From Shouchella oshimensis (GTDB lineage: Bacteria; Bacillota; Bacilli; Bacillales; Bacillaceae_D): a stretch of 64,000 bases of DNA. Shown here one piece after another: positions 1 to 8,379 of the stretch (position 1 is the stretch's first letter; every line of letters starts with the position of its first letter). The stretch is from the NCBI RefSeq assembly GCF_002019765.1, contig NZ_KV917380.1, forward strand, positions 3,240,576 through 3,304,575, read 5' to 3'. Under the pieces are notes generated by a model. It was not told the DNA's origin, did not search any database, and worked only from the letters and a program-made list of their open reading frames with translations. A program made the translations under genes and the position numbers.

Positions 1-272
1 CCAAGGTTTCCTAGACGATGCCATGCCGTTCCAGGTGCTATCGTTTTGTATGAATCAACGGCATTCTTTTGTGTACTCCGTCCGATAACAAATTCGCCAA
101 TAAGTAACGGTAACCCTACAAGTAAGGTGAACAAAATAAAAATAAGGAAAAAAGCGCCACCTCCATTACTTCCTGCTACGTACGGAAATTTCCATATCGC
201 TCCTAACCCAATTGCTGATCCTGCAGCGGCTAAGATAAAGCCGTATTTTGAGGACCATTGTTGTTTTTCCAT
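1..272 (-). CDS. Sodium-dependent symporter of the NSS (SNF) family, N-terminal part only
   Basis: About 90 residues are present; the 3' part lies beyond base 1. The N-terminus reads [12 protein letters not shown] followed by [17 protein letters not shown], the signature first membrane helix of neurotransmitter:sodium symporters, in which the small residues and the WKFPY segment line the sodium and substrate sites. A second helix rich in Leu, Ile and Gly follows, ending in GEFVIGR. Members of this family import amino acids with Na+ in the cytoplasmic membrane; the substrate cannot be told from this piece. The start ATG at 272 has a GGAAGGGAG ribosome binding site 7 bases upstream. No MetS-type small subunit is visible upstream. 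Family call is secure, function is only general. Confidence 0.88.
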   Translation of the reverse strand, partial: MEKQQWSSKYGFILAAAGSAIGLGAIWKFPYVAGSNGGGAFFLIFILFTLLVGLPLLIGEFVIGRSTQKNAVDSYKTIAPGTAWHRLGNL

Positions 273-301
273 AGTAAAGCTCCCTTCCTAACTAACAAGA
301 G

Positions 302-508
302 TCATTCATTCTTTTCTCTTGTCATTAAGCCTACCATTACGGCTGTAAAAAGAGCAACAAGCATTCCATTCCAGTAATCTCCAATTATGGTTTGCGTTCG
401 ATACTGCCATGCCGTTTCATAGGGGAGATATACGCTAAGTCGCTATCTTCCAAGGTGATGTCTACACTTTCATTGAACCTTAGGCTTTTTCATAAATCAT
501 CTTGTCAT
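302..508 (-). pseudogene. Possible decayed small membrane protein gene
   Basis: Two minus-strand frames each carry protein-like sequence that would join by a single frameshift near 421. The first frame gives FNESVDITLEDSDLAYISP, and the second continues as YETAWQYRTQTIIGDYWNG and a short hydrophobic helix (MLVALFTAVMVGLM), ending in a stop at 302-304. A GAGGAGAG ribosome binding site precedes an ATG at 508 that meets a TGA after three codons. The pattern suggests a small one-helix protein broken by more than one mutation. I do not recognise the family, and chance similarity to coding sequence is possible. Confidence 0.3.
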
Positions 509-530
509 AAAAACATCTCTCCTCTACGCT

Positions 531-1064
531 TTACGTTTCTTTCTCTACTTTATAATGTAATTCAACAAACTGATTGAACGTTTGGACTCCTAACAAATGT
601 AAATTCACATGATACTCGCCTTCTTGAAACAACGCTATCCCTTCTCCAATCATTTTGGGCGCAACAGTGACAATGATTTCATCAATGAGCTCTTCCTCTA
701 AGCAAGTCTTAAGTAGGTCGCCTCCCCCTACTAGCCATATGGCCTTCCCTTCTTGTTGCTTCAATGTCGTAAAAAATGATTTGACATTCTCATTTGTAAA
801 TTGAGCATACGAATGCGCGCGAGTTTTCGAACGAGTAAATACATAGCTTTCTTTATCTTGATAGGGATACTCCTCCATCTCGTTCTTTATCCAATCAAAC
901 GTTTTACGCCCCATCACAACAGTGTCTACAGTTTGATAAAACGTTGAAAAACCATTATCACCTTCTCCTTCTACTGCAAATAACCAATCTAGCTTCTCTT
1001 CTTTTGTCGCTATGTACCCATCCAAACTTGTCGCAATAAACAACATGACTTTTCGTTTAGTCAC
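531..1064 (-). CDS. Dihydrofolate reductase / RibD C-terminal domain family protein
   Basis: 177 residues. The N-terminus KRKVMLFIATSLDGYIA, the central VVMGRKTFDWI and the late WLVGGGDLLKTCLEE segment are the three hallmark pieces of the RibD_C/DHFR-like fold, which binds NADPH. B. subtilis has several such proteins (YwjB, YyaP, YqkJ type) of unknown substrate. It is too divergent from FolA to be called the housekeeping dihydrofolate reductase, and no deaminase domain or riboflavin gene is near. The start is a GTG with AAAAGGAG upstream. It stands alone between gdhA and the NSS symporter. Confidence 0.85.
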   Translation of the reverse strand: MTKRKVMLFIATSLDGYIATKEEKLDWLFAVEGEGDNGFSTFYQTVDTVVMGRKTFDWIKNEMEEYPYQDKESYVFTRSKTRAHSYAQFTNENVKSFFTTLKQQEGKAIWLVGGGDLLKTCLEEELIDEIIVTVAPKMIGEGIALFQEGEYHVNLHLLGVQTFNQFVELHYKVEKET

Positions 1065-1130
1065 CTTCTACCAACTCCTTTTCGTTCGATACGTTTAGTC
1101 TATCCGAAAATGATGACAGTTCATGTCACA

Positions 1131-1166
1131 TTAAAAAAGATTAATGATGTTGGGTATCATTAATCT
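1131..1166 (-). terminator. Rho-independent terminator of gdhA
   Basis: A perfect 11-bp inverted repeat (AGATTAATGAT, 1138-1148, and its complement 1156-1166) with a 7-base loop is followed on the minus strand by six T residues (1133-1138). It begins 17 bases after the gdhA stop. Confidence 0.9.
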
Positions 1167-1182
1167 CCTGCTTCCGATAAAA

Positions 1183-2544
1183 TTAAATAATTCCTTGGGC
1201 GACCATTACATCAGCGACTTTTCTAAATGCGGCGATATTTGCACCAGCTATGAAATCACCTTCTAAGTCAAATTCCTTTGCAGCAGTAGCGCTTTTCTTA
1301 TAAATACTTGCCATAATCTCTTGTAACATGTTATCAATCTCTTCGAAAGACCAATAAACTCTTGAACTATTTTGTGCCATTTCTAAAGCGGAAACCGCTA
1401 CTCCACCAGCATTCGCGGCTTTTCCAGGACCGAATTGAATCGTATGTTTCTGAAAATACGTAATGGCTTTTTCTGTACAAGGCATATTCGCACCCTCTAT
1501 CACAGCAATGGCACCATTCTGAACAAGGGCTTTAGCATCATCTTCGTCTAATTCATTTTGAGTGGCGCAAGGAAAAGCGAGATCACAGGACAGGTTCCAC
1601 ATCCGGTCTTCCTCGTTATAGGTTGCATCTTGATCATGATCAAGATAAGCCGAAAGAGGCTTGCGTTCTTGCTCTTTTACTTGCTTAATCGTTTTAACAT
1701 CTAATCCTTCTTCCTTATAAATATACCCGCTTGAATCACTGCAAGCCACAACTACTGCCCCTAAATCGACAGCCTTCTCCATGGCGTAAAGAGAGACTTT
1801 ACCAGCTCCAGAGACGATGATGCGCTTTCCTTCTAGCTTGTCCTGTTCATCTTTGAGCATCTCTTCAGCAAAGTAAACCGCACCGTATCCTGTAGATTCG
1901 GTACGCATCAAACTTCCACCTACCTCTATTCCTTTTCCTGTAAAAGCTCCTTTTTCAAAGGCACCGCGCAATCGCTTGTACTGGCCGACCATATAATCAA
2001 TCTCGCGTCCTCCCACTCCAATATCGCCAGCAGGAACATCCACGTTTGGTCCAATATACTTAGACAGCTCGTTCATAAAACTTTGTGTAAAGCGCATAAT
2101 TTCCATATCGGATTTTCCTCTTGGATCAAAGTCTGCACCGCCTTTTCCACCACCAATTGCTTGATCGGTTAACGCATTTTTAAAAATTTGGTCGAACCCA
2201 AGAAATTTTACGACACTTTCATTTACAGATGGGTCAAAGCGAAGGCCTCCCTTATAAGGACCGATCGCATTGTTGAACTGAACACGATAGCCACGGTTTA
2301 CATGAATCTTTCCGTCGTCATCGGTCCATGCCACACGAAATGATATGAATCTATCTGGTTCCACCATTCGTTCTAAAATGGCATAATCCATGTAATGAGG
2401 TGATTTCTCGAATAATGGAATGAGAGACTTGGCTACTTCTTGCACCGCTTGATAAAATTCAGGCTGGCTCGGATTTTTTTCTTTCACTTGACCAATAACC
2501 TGGTCCACATAAGCTTTGGCATCTTGTTTTTTTATTGTAGTCAT
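1183..2544 (-). CDS. gdhA: NADP-type glutamate dehydrogenase
   Basis: 453 residues, the usual length of the hexameric small-type enzyme that makes glutamate from 2-oxoglutarate, ammonia and NADPH in the cytoplasm. The substrate-binding PYKGGLRFDP and the active-site lysine loop AIGGGKGGADFDPRGKSD are intact (about residues 105-150), followed by VPAGDIGVGGREIDYM and, in the Rossmann domain, IVSGAGKVSLYAMEKA. EGANMPCTEKA near residue 350 is typical of the E. coli GdhA-like group rather than of the RocG/GudB catabolic enzymes. The ATG has an AAGGAGGT ribosome binding site. It is flanked by its own terminator and is probably monocistronic. Confidence 0.95.
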   Translation of the reverse strand: MTTIKKQDAKAYVDQVIGQVKEKNPSQPEFYQAVQEVAKSLIPLFEKSPHYMDYAILERMVEPDRFISFRVAWTDDDGKIHVNRGYRVQFNNAIGPYKGGLRFDPSVNESVVKFLGFDQIFKNALTDQAIGGGKGGADFDPRGKSDMEIMRFTQSFMNELSKYIGPNVDVPAGDIGVGGREIDYMVGQYKRLRGAFEKGAFTGKGIEVGGSLMRTESTGYGAVYFAEEMLKDEQDKLEGKRIIVSGAGKVSLYAMEKAVDLGAVVVACSDSSGYIYKEEGLDVKTIKQVKEQERKPLSAYLDHDQDATYNEEDRMWNLSCDLAFPCATQNELDEDDAKALVQNGAIAVIEGANMPCTEKAITYFQKHTIQFGPGKAANAGGVAVSALEMAQNSSRVYWSFEEIDNMLQEIMASIYKKSATAAKEFDLEGDFIAGANIAAFRKVADVMVAQGII

Positions 2545-2631
2545 AACACGACCTCCTTATTTCTACACCTTCTCCCCTTTTTTGATTCTGGTTAAACGCA
2601 AACAGCAGCCCCTTTTAAGGTTGCCAACCTT

Positions 2632-3858
2632 TCACGCTCTGTTTACGATTTCCTGTTCAATAAAATAACGTCGATGCTTCTTTCGAAGAACTTGAATAGC
2701 AAACCCTATCGCTACAATTGTCATGAATAAAGAGAGAGCAACAATGGTTGTGCGAAGAGAAAGCATATCAATGGTTATCCCTGTTACAATTACGAGAAAA
2801 ACTTGACCAATACTTTGTCCTAACTGAACCATACTTGTGACACGCCCCATCATCGTGACAGGAACATGATTTTGATAAAAGGTTGTCATTCCTGCATTAA
2901 CAATGACATTAAAAAAACCTAAAATGACAAAACCTATAGCGATGGAAGTAAACGACCATGAGACGGCATATAGAACATATCCTAGTGTCGTAAAGACCAT
3001 ACCACTTGCGATCATCCAACGTAGCGGAAACCGATTTGCAAATACAGACAGCAGGATAGCTGATCCACATGCGCCAATGCCTGTTATACTAACGAGCAAG
3101 CTATAGTCGAGTTCAGACAAGCCAACGGCATTTTGAATAAACACGACTTCTTGAACATCCATCGGAAAGCTAAACAAAAACGTTACTTGAAAGGCGATAT
3201 AAATTCCCATCACATAGGATTGTTTTTTCACAAACGAAAACACTACCATTACATCTGACTTGATTAAAGCTAGCGTTAATCGGGGTGGCTTCGTCTGGAT
3301 ATCGCCCTTCCTCTCTTCTGGTAAACAGGTTAACAGAGCGAATGCAAGTAAAAACAAACACGCATTTATCCACAGTGTTACAGAAGTGGAAAACAAAAGA
3401 ATAAGCGCCCCACCAATTGCCGGTCCGATAATAAACGCACTTGACGATACAAATGCACGTATTGCATTAAAGCGTTTTCGTTTTTCCATTGGAACAAGCA
3501 TTGTCGTATAGGTTAGCGAAGCTGGGAAAAAGAAAGATTGGCTTACACTTAACCCCACTAGGATGACATAGATAGCAAACATAGTAGGTGCAAAAGGAAT
3601 AAGTGCTATACCAATTGCACGTATGATGTACGTTGCCATCATAATCTGCCGTTTGCTCCTATAGTCTATAAAGCTGCCTGTCCAAAATTTCGTTACTATG
3701 TTTACAAGTGGAGAGATAATCCAAAATCCAGCAACTGCCACTGCTGATCCAGTCAATTGAAACACAAGGATGTTCATAACAATTAAATAAATAAAGTCCC
3801 CAATAGCAGAAAGCCCTGTTGTCGTTAAAAGAAGAGCTGGTTGCTTCCAGCTCTTCAT
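2632..3858 (-). CDS. MFS transporter, probable drug or metabolite exporter
   Basis: 408 residues with about 12 hydrophobic helices and a basic loop after helix 2 (GSFIDYRSKRQIMMATY), which is the usual MFS motif A position. It most resembles the MFS_3/enterobactin and macrolide exporter group that runs by proton antiport. The substrate is not predictable. Its ATG overlaps the stop of the upstream S9 peptidase gene (ATGA, 3855-3858), so the two are translationally coupled; a peptide or amino-acyl compound handled by the peptidase might be linked to the exporter, but that is only a guess. Confidence 0.85.
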   Translation of the reverse strand: MKSWKQPALLLTTTGLSAIGDFIYLIVMNILVFQLTGSAVAVAGFWIISPLVNIVTKFWTGSFIDYRSKRQIMMATYIIRAIGIALIPFAPTMFAIYVILVGLSVSQSFFFPASLTYTTMLVPMEKRKRFNAIRAFVSSSAFIIGPAIGGALILLFSTSVTLWINACLFLLAFALLTCLPEERKGDIQTKPPRLTLALIKSDVMVVFSFVKKQSYVMGIYIAFQVTFLFSFPMDVQEVVFIQNAVGLSELDYSLLVSITGIGACGSAILLSVFANRFPLRWMIASGMVFTTLGYVLYAVSWSFTSIAIGFVILGFFNVIVNAGMTTFYQNHVPVTMMGRVTSMVQLGQSIGQVFLVIVTGITIDMLSLRTTIVALSLFMTIVAIGFAIQVLRKKHRRYFIEQEIVNRA

Positions 3859-5642
3859 GCGTGAAGATGTCTCTTTAAAAACCGAATTACCGTCTCATAG
3901 AGGGAAATGCGATTTTCTATTTTCGTAAATCCATGCCCTTCATCATCAAATACCAAGTATTCAATCTCGGTACCTTGTTTTTGAAGTGCCTCTACAATTT
4001 GATCTGATTCTTCCTTCACTACTCTAGGATCGTTTGCACCTTGCACAACGAGCATAGGTTTTGTCATTTTCTCCAGATAGGTAATAGGTGAATCTTTTAC
4101 CAAACGGTCCTTATCTCGCTCGGGATGACCAACCCAACGATCCATGATTGGTTTCCACGATTCAGGTACCGTTTCAATAAAGCTAAATAAATTGGAAACC
4201 CCACAAATATCCACTGCTGCTTGAAACCGTTCTGGATGGCGTCCATGAAGCAATAAAGTCATGTATCCACCGTAACTCCCACCTAAAACAATAACCTTAT
4301 CTGGTTGTAGCTGACCCTTTGATTCTAAATAATCTAAGCCCTCAAGGATATCAAGGCGCGGGCCTTCTCCCCAGTCTCCCTCTACAAGCTTCGTAAATGT
4401 CGCTCCATAACGAGTCGATCCTCGATAGTTCGGCGAGAACACTTGGTAGCCTTCGTAAGCAAGAATTTGAGCCTGTGCATCATAGCTTAATACATCTGCC
4501 CATTGAGGTCCTCCGTGGGGAAGCAACACCGTGTAACCATTCTTGTTTTCGTTATGTGGTTGATAAAGAAGCGCTTCTATTTCTAAACCATCGTATGAAG
4601 AATAGCGAATGACTTCAGGCTCACTTAATTCCTTTTCCTCTAAACCCATAATACGTACATCCGTTAGCTGCACCCAATCGCCCTGCGTGTATCGATACAT
4701 ATTCTTTGGTTTGGTCGGTGTTGAACCAAGTACAATGAGTTCTCCTGAATTGGTCATTAGTAGCTTTTCTACAATGGTGACAGGCAATGAAAGCTCATTT
4801 GAGGCACCTGTTTCAACGGTAAAGGAATAACATTTATCTTGCACACCTGCTGAAGCCACGACATATAAAAAAGATTCGTCCTCTGATAGATGTACACTCT
4901 TTATTGATTCTTGATCGAGTTGAAACAACTTTTCAAACGTCTTTGACACTGGGCTATACCGAGCAAGATAGCTAAATTCCTCTCCCGCATTCGTTGAAAA
5001 GTAAACGGTTCCATCTTTTCCTAACGTACTATCTCCTGTCACATGCTCATTGTCAGCTCCCGGAATTAATGGCTCACTTTTTCCATTGTTCCATAAGTAT
5101 CCGACAATCGATGTGTTGCTGTAAAATTTAGCATAGGTAAATACTTTTTCATCTTGACTCAAAGAAGATAGATAAAGTCTTGCATCGTCTCCTTTTACCA
5201 ATGTACGCTCTTGTTCTGTTTCAATATCGTACGCACAAATATCAAAATACGTTTTGTTCGACTCATCGGATGTATAATACAATCGTTTTCCATCTTCAGA
5301 CTGGGCATGAACAAAAAAGTGTGTTCCTGGAAGGGTTCGAATTGGTGTAAGTTCCCCACCCTTTAAAGGAAGTGCATAAATTTGTGGTTTTTCATCTCCA
5401 TCATAATCAAAACTGGCAAGGATGTAGCTGCTATCCTTGCTAAAGCGGAGATCGTATACACTTTGACCAATCGTTGTTAACTGGTATGGAAACCCTGTCC
5501 CTCGTTCCATCGCCCATAATTCTGGAGCTCCTGTGAAGTCTGCTTGAAAGACAATGGTTTGCGCATCAGGACTGACTGCAAATGTTTTTATGGAATATGA
5601 TTTTAGAAATGCACGTACATCTGGCTTTTTAAATGGTATCAT
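3855..5642 (-). CDS. S9 family prolyl oligopeptidase / acylaminoacyl peptidase
   Basis: 595 residues from the ATG at 5642, chosen because AAAAGGGG stands 8 bases ahead of it; an upstream in-frame ATG at 5666 has no good ribosome binding site. The N-terminal ~330 residues form repeated beta-propeller blades that gate access to the active site. The C-terminal alpha/beta hydrolase domain carries the nucleophile in GGSYGGYM, the Asp in QGANDPRV and the His in DDEGHGF. It resembles B. subtilis YuxL. No signal peptide, so it should hydrolyse short peptides in the cytoplasm. It is coupled to the downstream MFS gene by a 4-base overlap. Confidence 0.92.
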   Translation of the reverse strand: MIPFKKPDVRAFLKSYSIKTFAVSPDAQTIVFQADFTGAPELWAMERGTGFPYQLTTIGQSVYDLRFSKDSSYILASFDYDGDEKPQIYALPLKGGELTPIRTLPGTHFFVHAQSEDGKRLYYTSDESNKTYFDICAYDIETEQERTLVKGDDARLYLSSLSQDEKVFTYAKFYSNTSIVGYLWNNGKSEPLIPGADNEHVTGDSTLGKDGTVYFSTNAGEEFSYLARYSPVSKTFEKLFQLDQESIKSVHLSEDESFLYVVASAGVQDKCYSFTVETGASNELSLPVTIVEKLLMTNSGELIVLGSTPTKPKNMYRYTQGDWVQLTDVRIMGLEEKELSEPEVIRYSSYDGLEIEALLYQPHNENKNGYTVLLPHGGPQWADVLSYDAQAQILAYEGYQVFSPNYRGSTRYGATFTKLVEGDWGEGPRLDILEGLDYLESKGQLQPDKVIVLGGSYGGYMTLLLHGRHPERFQAAVDICGVSNLFSFIETVPESWKPIMDRWVGHPERDKDRLVKDSPITYLEKMTKPMLVVQGANDPRVVKEESDQIVEALQKQGTEIEYLVFDDEGHGFTKIENRISLYETVIRFLKRHLHA

Positions 5643-5716
5643 GTTGATCGCCCCTTTTATTCCCATTGGATAGAATCATTTTAACTTTCAGTTTTTTAAA
5701 GGAAGGACGCCTCATC

Positions 5717-6580
5717 CTACACACAAACGAATGTACCTCGAACAGGCTCCTTTTCACTTTTTATACGAATGGATACCGCACTATACGGGTCACGACCGTT
5801 CATCACTTGAAAATGGATATGAGGCTCAGAGGTATGACCAGAATTGCCACATTGTCCAAGCAAAGCACCTTGCTCTACTCTGTCTCCTTCTCTAACCGTT
5901 ATACTATTTTCTTTTAAATGACAAATGAGACTGTATTCATCATGCTCATGGGCTAGAATTACATAGTTTCCAAACGGTTCTGTTTCGTTTGTCACCGTTC
6001 CCGGTGTCACATCCTTTTGATTCGATACAACCGCTTCCACTTTCCCTTTACAAGGTGCGAATACTTCTTTGCCAAAAGCGTAATAGTTTTCGTTTTGATC
6101 AGGTGCACCATCAAATGTAAAGCCATTACGGTTAACGTCAAAATCATAGGCATAGCGCTGTGATTCAAACGGATAATGATAATTAAGGATTTCATTCTGT
6201 CCGCCCCAAAATGTCATCCACTCTCCTTTAAAAGGAAATTGATAGGTGTTTGCTGTAAGAACATTGTCGCTGTTTGCATTCATGCTTACTGGCATAAAAT
6301 GAAGGAAATGAATACGTCCATCTTCTGTAAACCAGGCTCGAATACCAAGTCGTTCTTCTTTTGCCAACCACTGATGTTCCATAAACTCCTGTAAAGCCAT
6401 CCTAGAAACCAGTTCGAATGTTGGATGATCCTTCATTACCTCTTCACAGATAGCTTCAAGCGCTTCATAGCTTAGTTCACCTTGATAATTCACACTTAAT
6501 TGCTCATAAATAGAACGATAGTCTTTCTTTTGTAAGTTTTCTATGAAATGGGAGGGTGTCACATTAACCGTTTTTTTCAT
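5717..6580 (-). CDS. M23 family metallopeptidase without export signal
   Basis: 287 residues. The N-terminal ~110 residues (ending near LTANTYQFPF) are a helical plus sheet domain like the DUF3887 domains that often precede peptidases. The C-terminal half is a LytM/M23 domain: YHYPFESQRYAYDFDVN supplies the first His and the Asp ligand, and HTSEPHIHFQVM the HxH pair; GNYVILAHEHDEYSLICHL lies between. M23 enzymes usually cut peptidoglycan cross-bridges or glycyl bonds outside the cell, but no signal peptide or membrane helix is visible here, so location and substrate are unclear. ATG at 6580 has GGAGTGTG upstream. Confidence 0.85.
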   Translation of the reverse strand: MKKTVNVTPSHFIENLQKKDYRSIYEQLSVNYQGELSYEALEAICEEVMKDHPTFELVSRMALQEFMEHQWLAKEERLGIRAWFTEDGRIHFLHFMPVSMNANSDNVLTANTYQFPFKGEWMTFWGGQNEILNYHYPFESQRYAYDFDVNRNGFTFDGAPDQNENYYAFGKEVFAPCKGKVEAVVSNQKDVTPGTVTNETEPFGNYVILAHEHDEYSLICHLKENSITVREGDRVEQGALLGQCGNSGHTSEPHIHFQVMNGRDPYSAVSIRIKSEKEPVRGTFVCV

Positions 6581-6703
6581 TTTTCACACTCCATCATACA
6601 TTAATCTACTTTCTTTACTTTGCTTCTCCGAAAAAGGTTTCATTTTATTTTCGCAGTCCCTACTGTTTTTGTAAATGCTGTTCCCAGTTTCGTCACGAAT
6701 TAT

Positions 6704-7321
6704 TTAATCAAAATATGGAGGTTGATTTGGCTCATTCATAAAAGAAAACATAGACAAAATCTGTTCTTCTGTATTCCGATTCGCCGATAGTTCAGGCAAC
6801 TCGTTTTTTGAAAAAAACATCACTTGATCGGTTTCGAGACCTTTTGTTGCAATACCATTTATAATGTCGCATTGTAAGAACACTTTATAATAATGAAAGG
6901 GCTGAGGAGGATGTCCATGCTTTTGCATATCATAAAGAGCTAGTAGCTCGCTTGCCTTCGTCCGAAACCCAGCCTCTTCAACTATTTCTTTCTCAACATT
7001 CTCCTTTGCCGACAGTCCAACATCACAAAAACCTCCCGGTAACGACCACTTTTGTTCTGCTTTTTCACGAACTAACAAGATTTTTTCGTGTTGAAAGACG
7101 ACGCCACGGACATCCACTTTTGGGGTTTGATAGCCCGATTCCCTAGCAAATAATGCTTTCACAATCTCTGTATCTACATCTCCATAAGTAGCTAGGATGT
7201 CAGCACTTAAATCTAGTAATTCTTTGTATCGCTCTTGATCGTACGGATCCTTTGAAAAAGCTCTTCCTGATTGCGCAATCCCTTGGATTTGTTTTGCCCA
7301 TAATAACCATTTCGGTTCCAC
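6704..7321 (-). CDS. Nudix hydrolase, YjhB-like
   Basis: 205 residues. A ~65-residue helical N-terminal extension (MEPKWLLWAKQIQGIAQSG) precedes the Nudix fold, as in the YjhB group that acts on ADP-ribose-like or nucleoside diphosphate sugar substrates. The Nudix box around residues 95-118 reads GGFCDVGLSAKENVEKEIVEEAGF in pieces: the metal-binding EIVEEAG is intact, the first conserved Glu is an Asp as in other YjhB-type proteins, and Lys replaces the usual Arg before Glu. Start GTG at 7321, with GAGGTGG 7 bases ahead. Confidence 0.88.
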   Translation of the reverse strand: MEPKWLLWAKQIQGIAQSGRAFSKDPYDQERYKELLDLSADILATYGDVDTEIVKALFARESGYQTPKVDVRGVVFQHEKILLVREKAEQKWSLPGGFCDVGLSAKENVEKEIVEEAGFRTKASELLALYDMQKHGHPPQPFHYYKVFLQCDIINGIATKGLETDQVMFFSKNELPELSANRNTEEQILSMFSFMNEPNQPPYFD

Positions 7322-7429
7322 GTTTCATCCACCTCATTATTCATTATTAAATCTTGTTCCATTGTTCCTTTTTCTACCATTTGAGTTTGTACCTACAATA
7401 GAGAAATGTCAATCGTCAGGACAGTAAGC

Positions 7430-7464
7430 AAAAAAAAAAACGTTTGCCGCTAAACGGACAAACG
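7430..7464 (-). terminator. Rho-independent terminator after the SpoIIP-like gene
   Basis: On the minus strand CGTTTGTCCG and CGGCAAACG pair around a TTTAG loop with one bulged T, followed by about ten T residues. It starts two bases after the stop codon of the gene at 7467-7901. Confidence 0.9.
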
Positions 7465-7466
7465 CC

Positions 7467-7901
7467 TTATAACGCCTTCTGTTCAAGCTGATTTACTAGT
7501 TCTTTCACTAACGACAATGAATTCTCTAATTCTTCGCTTGTGTTGTCAACGCCCCCAATCGTCACTTTCACATGACGCTGCTGTGGAGATAAATCGGATT
7601 TAGCAATAATGCCCCGACTTAAACCGGGTTCCTTTTCTTCCAATTCCAAGTGAAGTTCTTTTGCCAGCAAAAGCAGTTCTTCACCATGCGCAGAAGCTGT
7701 ATCAATCTCAATTAGAATTCTCGCTTGGCTACCCTGGTTCGTAGCCAAGGTAGAATATGCTTTTGATAACTGCTCTTCTCCTACTCGATAATCTACTTCT
7801 ATAGAGCTTGTCCAATCTACTCCGATGTTGTCTTCTTGTTCCTGTTCCCCTCCTAGAAACAAAGGCATGATTAACAGACTCGTTATCAACCATTTGTGCA
7901 C
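7467..7901 (-). CDS. Short exported SpoIIP-like protein lacking the catalytic half
   Basis: 144 residues. An N-terminal hydrophobic segment (LITSLLIMPLFLGG) should export or anchor it. The C-terminal part carries EPGLSRGIIAKSDLS and VTIGGVDNTSEELENSLSLV, which match the end of SpoIIP amidase/endopeptidase domains; the full-length SpoIIP in this window has PGLSRGVF and IEFGGVDNTMEESLRSAD at the same spacing. The front half of the domain with the HTHxxE zinc site is missing, so hydrolysis is unlikely. It could be a decayed paralog or a non-catalytic binding protein. GTG start with GGAGG 8 bases upstream; its own promoter and terminator seem to surround it. Confidence 0.65.
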   Translation of the reverse strand: MHKWLITSLLIMPLFLGGEQEQEDNIGVDWTSSIEVDYRVGEEQLSKAYSTLATNQGSQARILIEIDTASAHGEELLLLAKELHLELEEKEPGLSRGIIAKSDLSPQQRHVKVTIGGVDNTSEELENSLSLVKELVNQLEQKAL

Positions 7902-8059
7902 GACTCGTCCTCCTTAGAAATAAATGCTGTCCTAGTATTCTATGAAAGTAACGTTCATAATATGTCTTTTTTTCTTTTATGTTTAAAGTGAGGTTCCTTC
8001 TCCAAATGACCCATTGGTTGAAATGGCGTGATAACAAAGCAGTAAAAATCACAGCCAAT

Positions 8060-8086
8060 GTTTATCTGTTTACACAATAGGGGATT
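8060..8086 (+). promoter_or_regulatory. Candidate sigma-B type promoter
   Basis: GTTTAT at 8060-8065 and GGGGAT at 8080-8085 (14-base spacing) resemble the general stress consensus GTTTAA / GGGTAT. It lies 38 bases ahead of the small membrane protein gene. No good sigma-A pair is nearer. Confidence 0.45.
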
Positions 8087-8122
8087 ATAGTAATATGACT
8101 TTCAAATAAGGAGGACTTCATT

Positions 8123-8263
8123 ATGCTTTGGACCATTCTTGGCATCATTCTTGCTGTATGGCTCGTCGGACTTGTGCTTGATGTTGCCGGTGGCTTTATT
8201 AATTTACTTCTAATTGTTGCATTAATTGTATTAATCGTTCAGCTCGTGAAAGGTCGAAAATAA
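8123..8263 (+). CDS. Small membrane protein, lmo0937 family
   Basis: 46 residues, nearly all hydrophobic: MLWTILGIILAVWLVGLVLD, then AGGFINLLLIVALIVLIVQL, ending in the basic tail VKGRK. This two-helix hairpin with a Gly turn is the pattern of the lmo0937 family of Bacilli, whose function is unknown. AAGGAGGAC stands 7 bases before the ATG, a sigma-B-like promoter lies upstream and a strong terminator follows at once, so it is a separate expressed gene. An envelope stress role is inferred only from the promoter. Confidence 0.85.
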   Translation: MLWTILGIILAVWLVGLVLDVAGGFINLLLIVALIVLIVQLVKGRK

Positions 8264-8264
8264 C

Positions 8265-8302
8265 AAAACCCCGACATCGTTTATCGTGTCGGGGTTTTGT
8301 TT
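8265..8302. terminator. Bidirectional terminator
   Basis: AAAACCCCGACA (8265-8276) pairs perfectly with TGTCGGGGTTTT (8287-8298). T-runs occur on both sides, so it can stop transcription of the small membrane gene on the plus strand and of the cys operon read-through on the minus strand. Confidence 0.92.
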
Positions 8303-8379
8303 CGTACTTCATTATTCTCTTTCATGCTTTGTACATCAGCTAAGACAACAGACCTTCCATCCTAGTAAAAAGTGTCGCC

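Noticed and set aside
302-364. MetS-type small subunit for the NSS symporter
   Set aside because: The 20-residue frame lacks the MetS sequence pattern, lies upstream rather than downstream, and looks like the end of a broken gene.
2589-2631. Terminator after the MFS gene
   Set aside because: AAGGTT-GGC-AACCTT can pair but no T-run follows on the minus strand.
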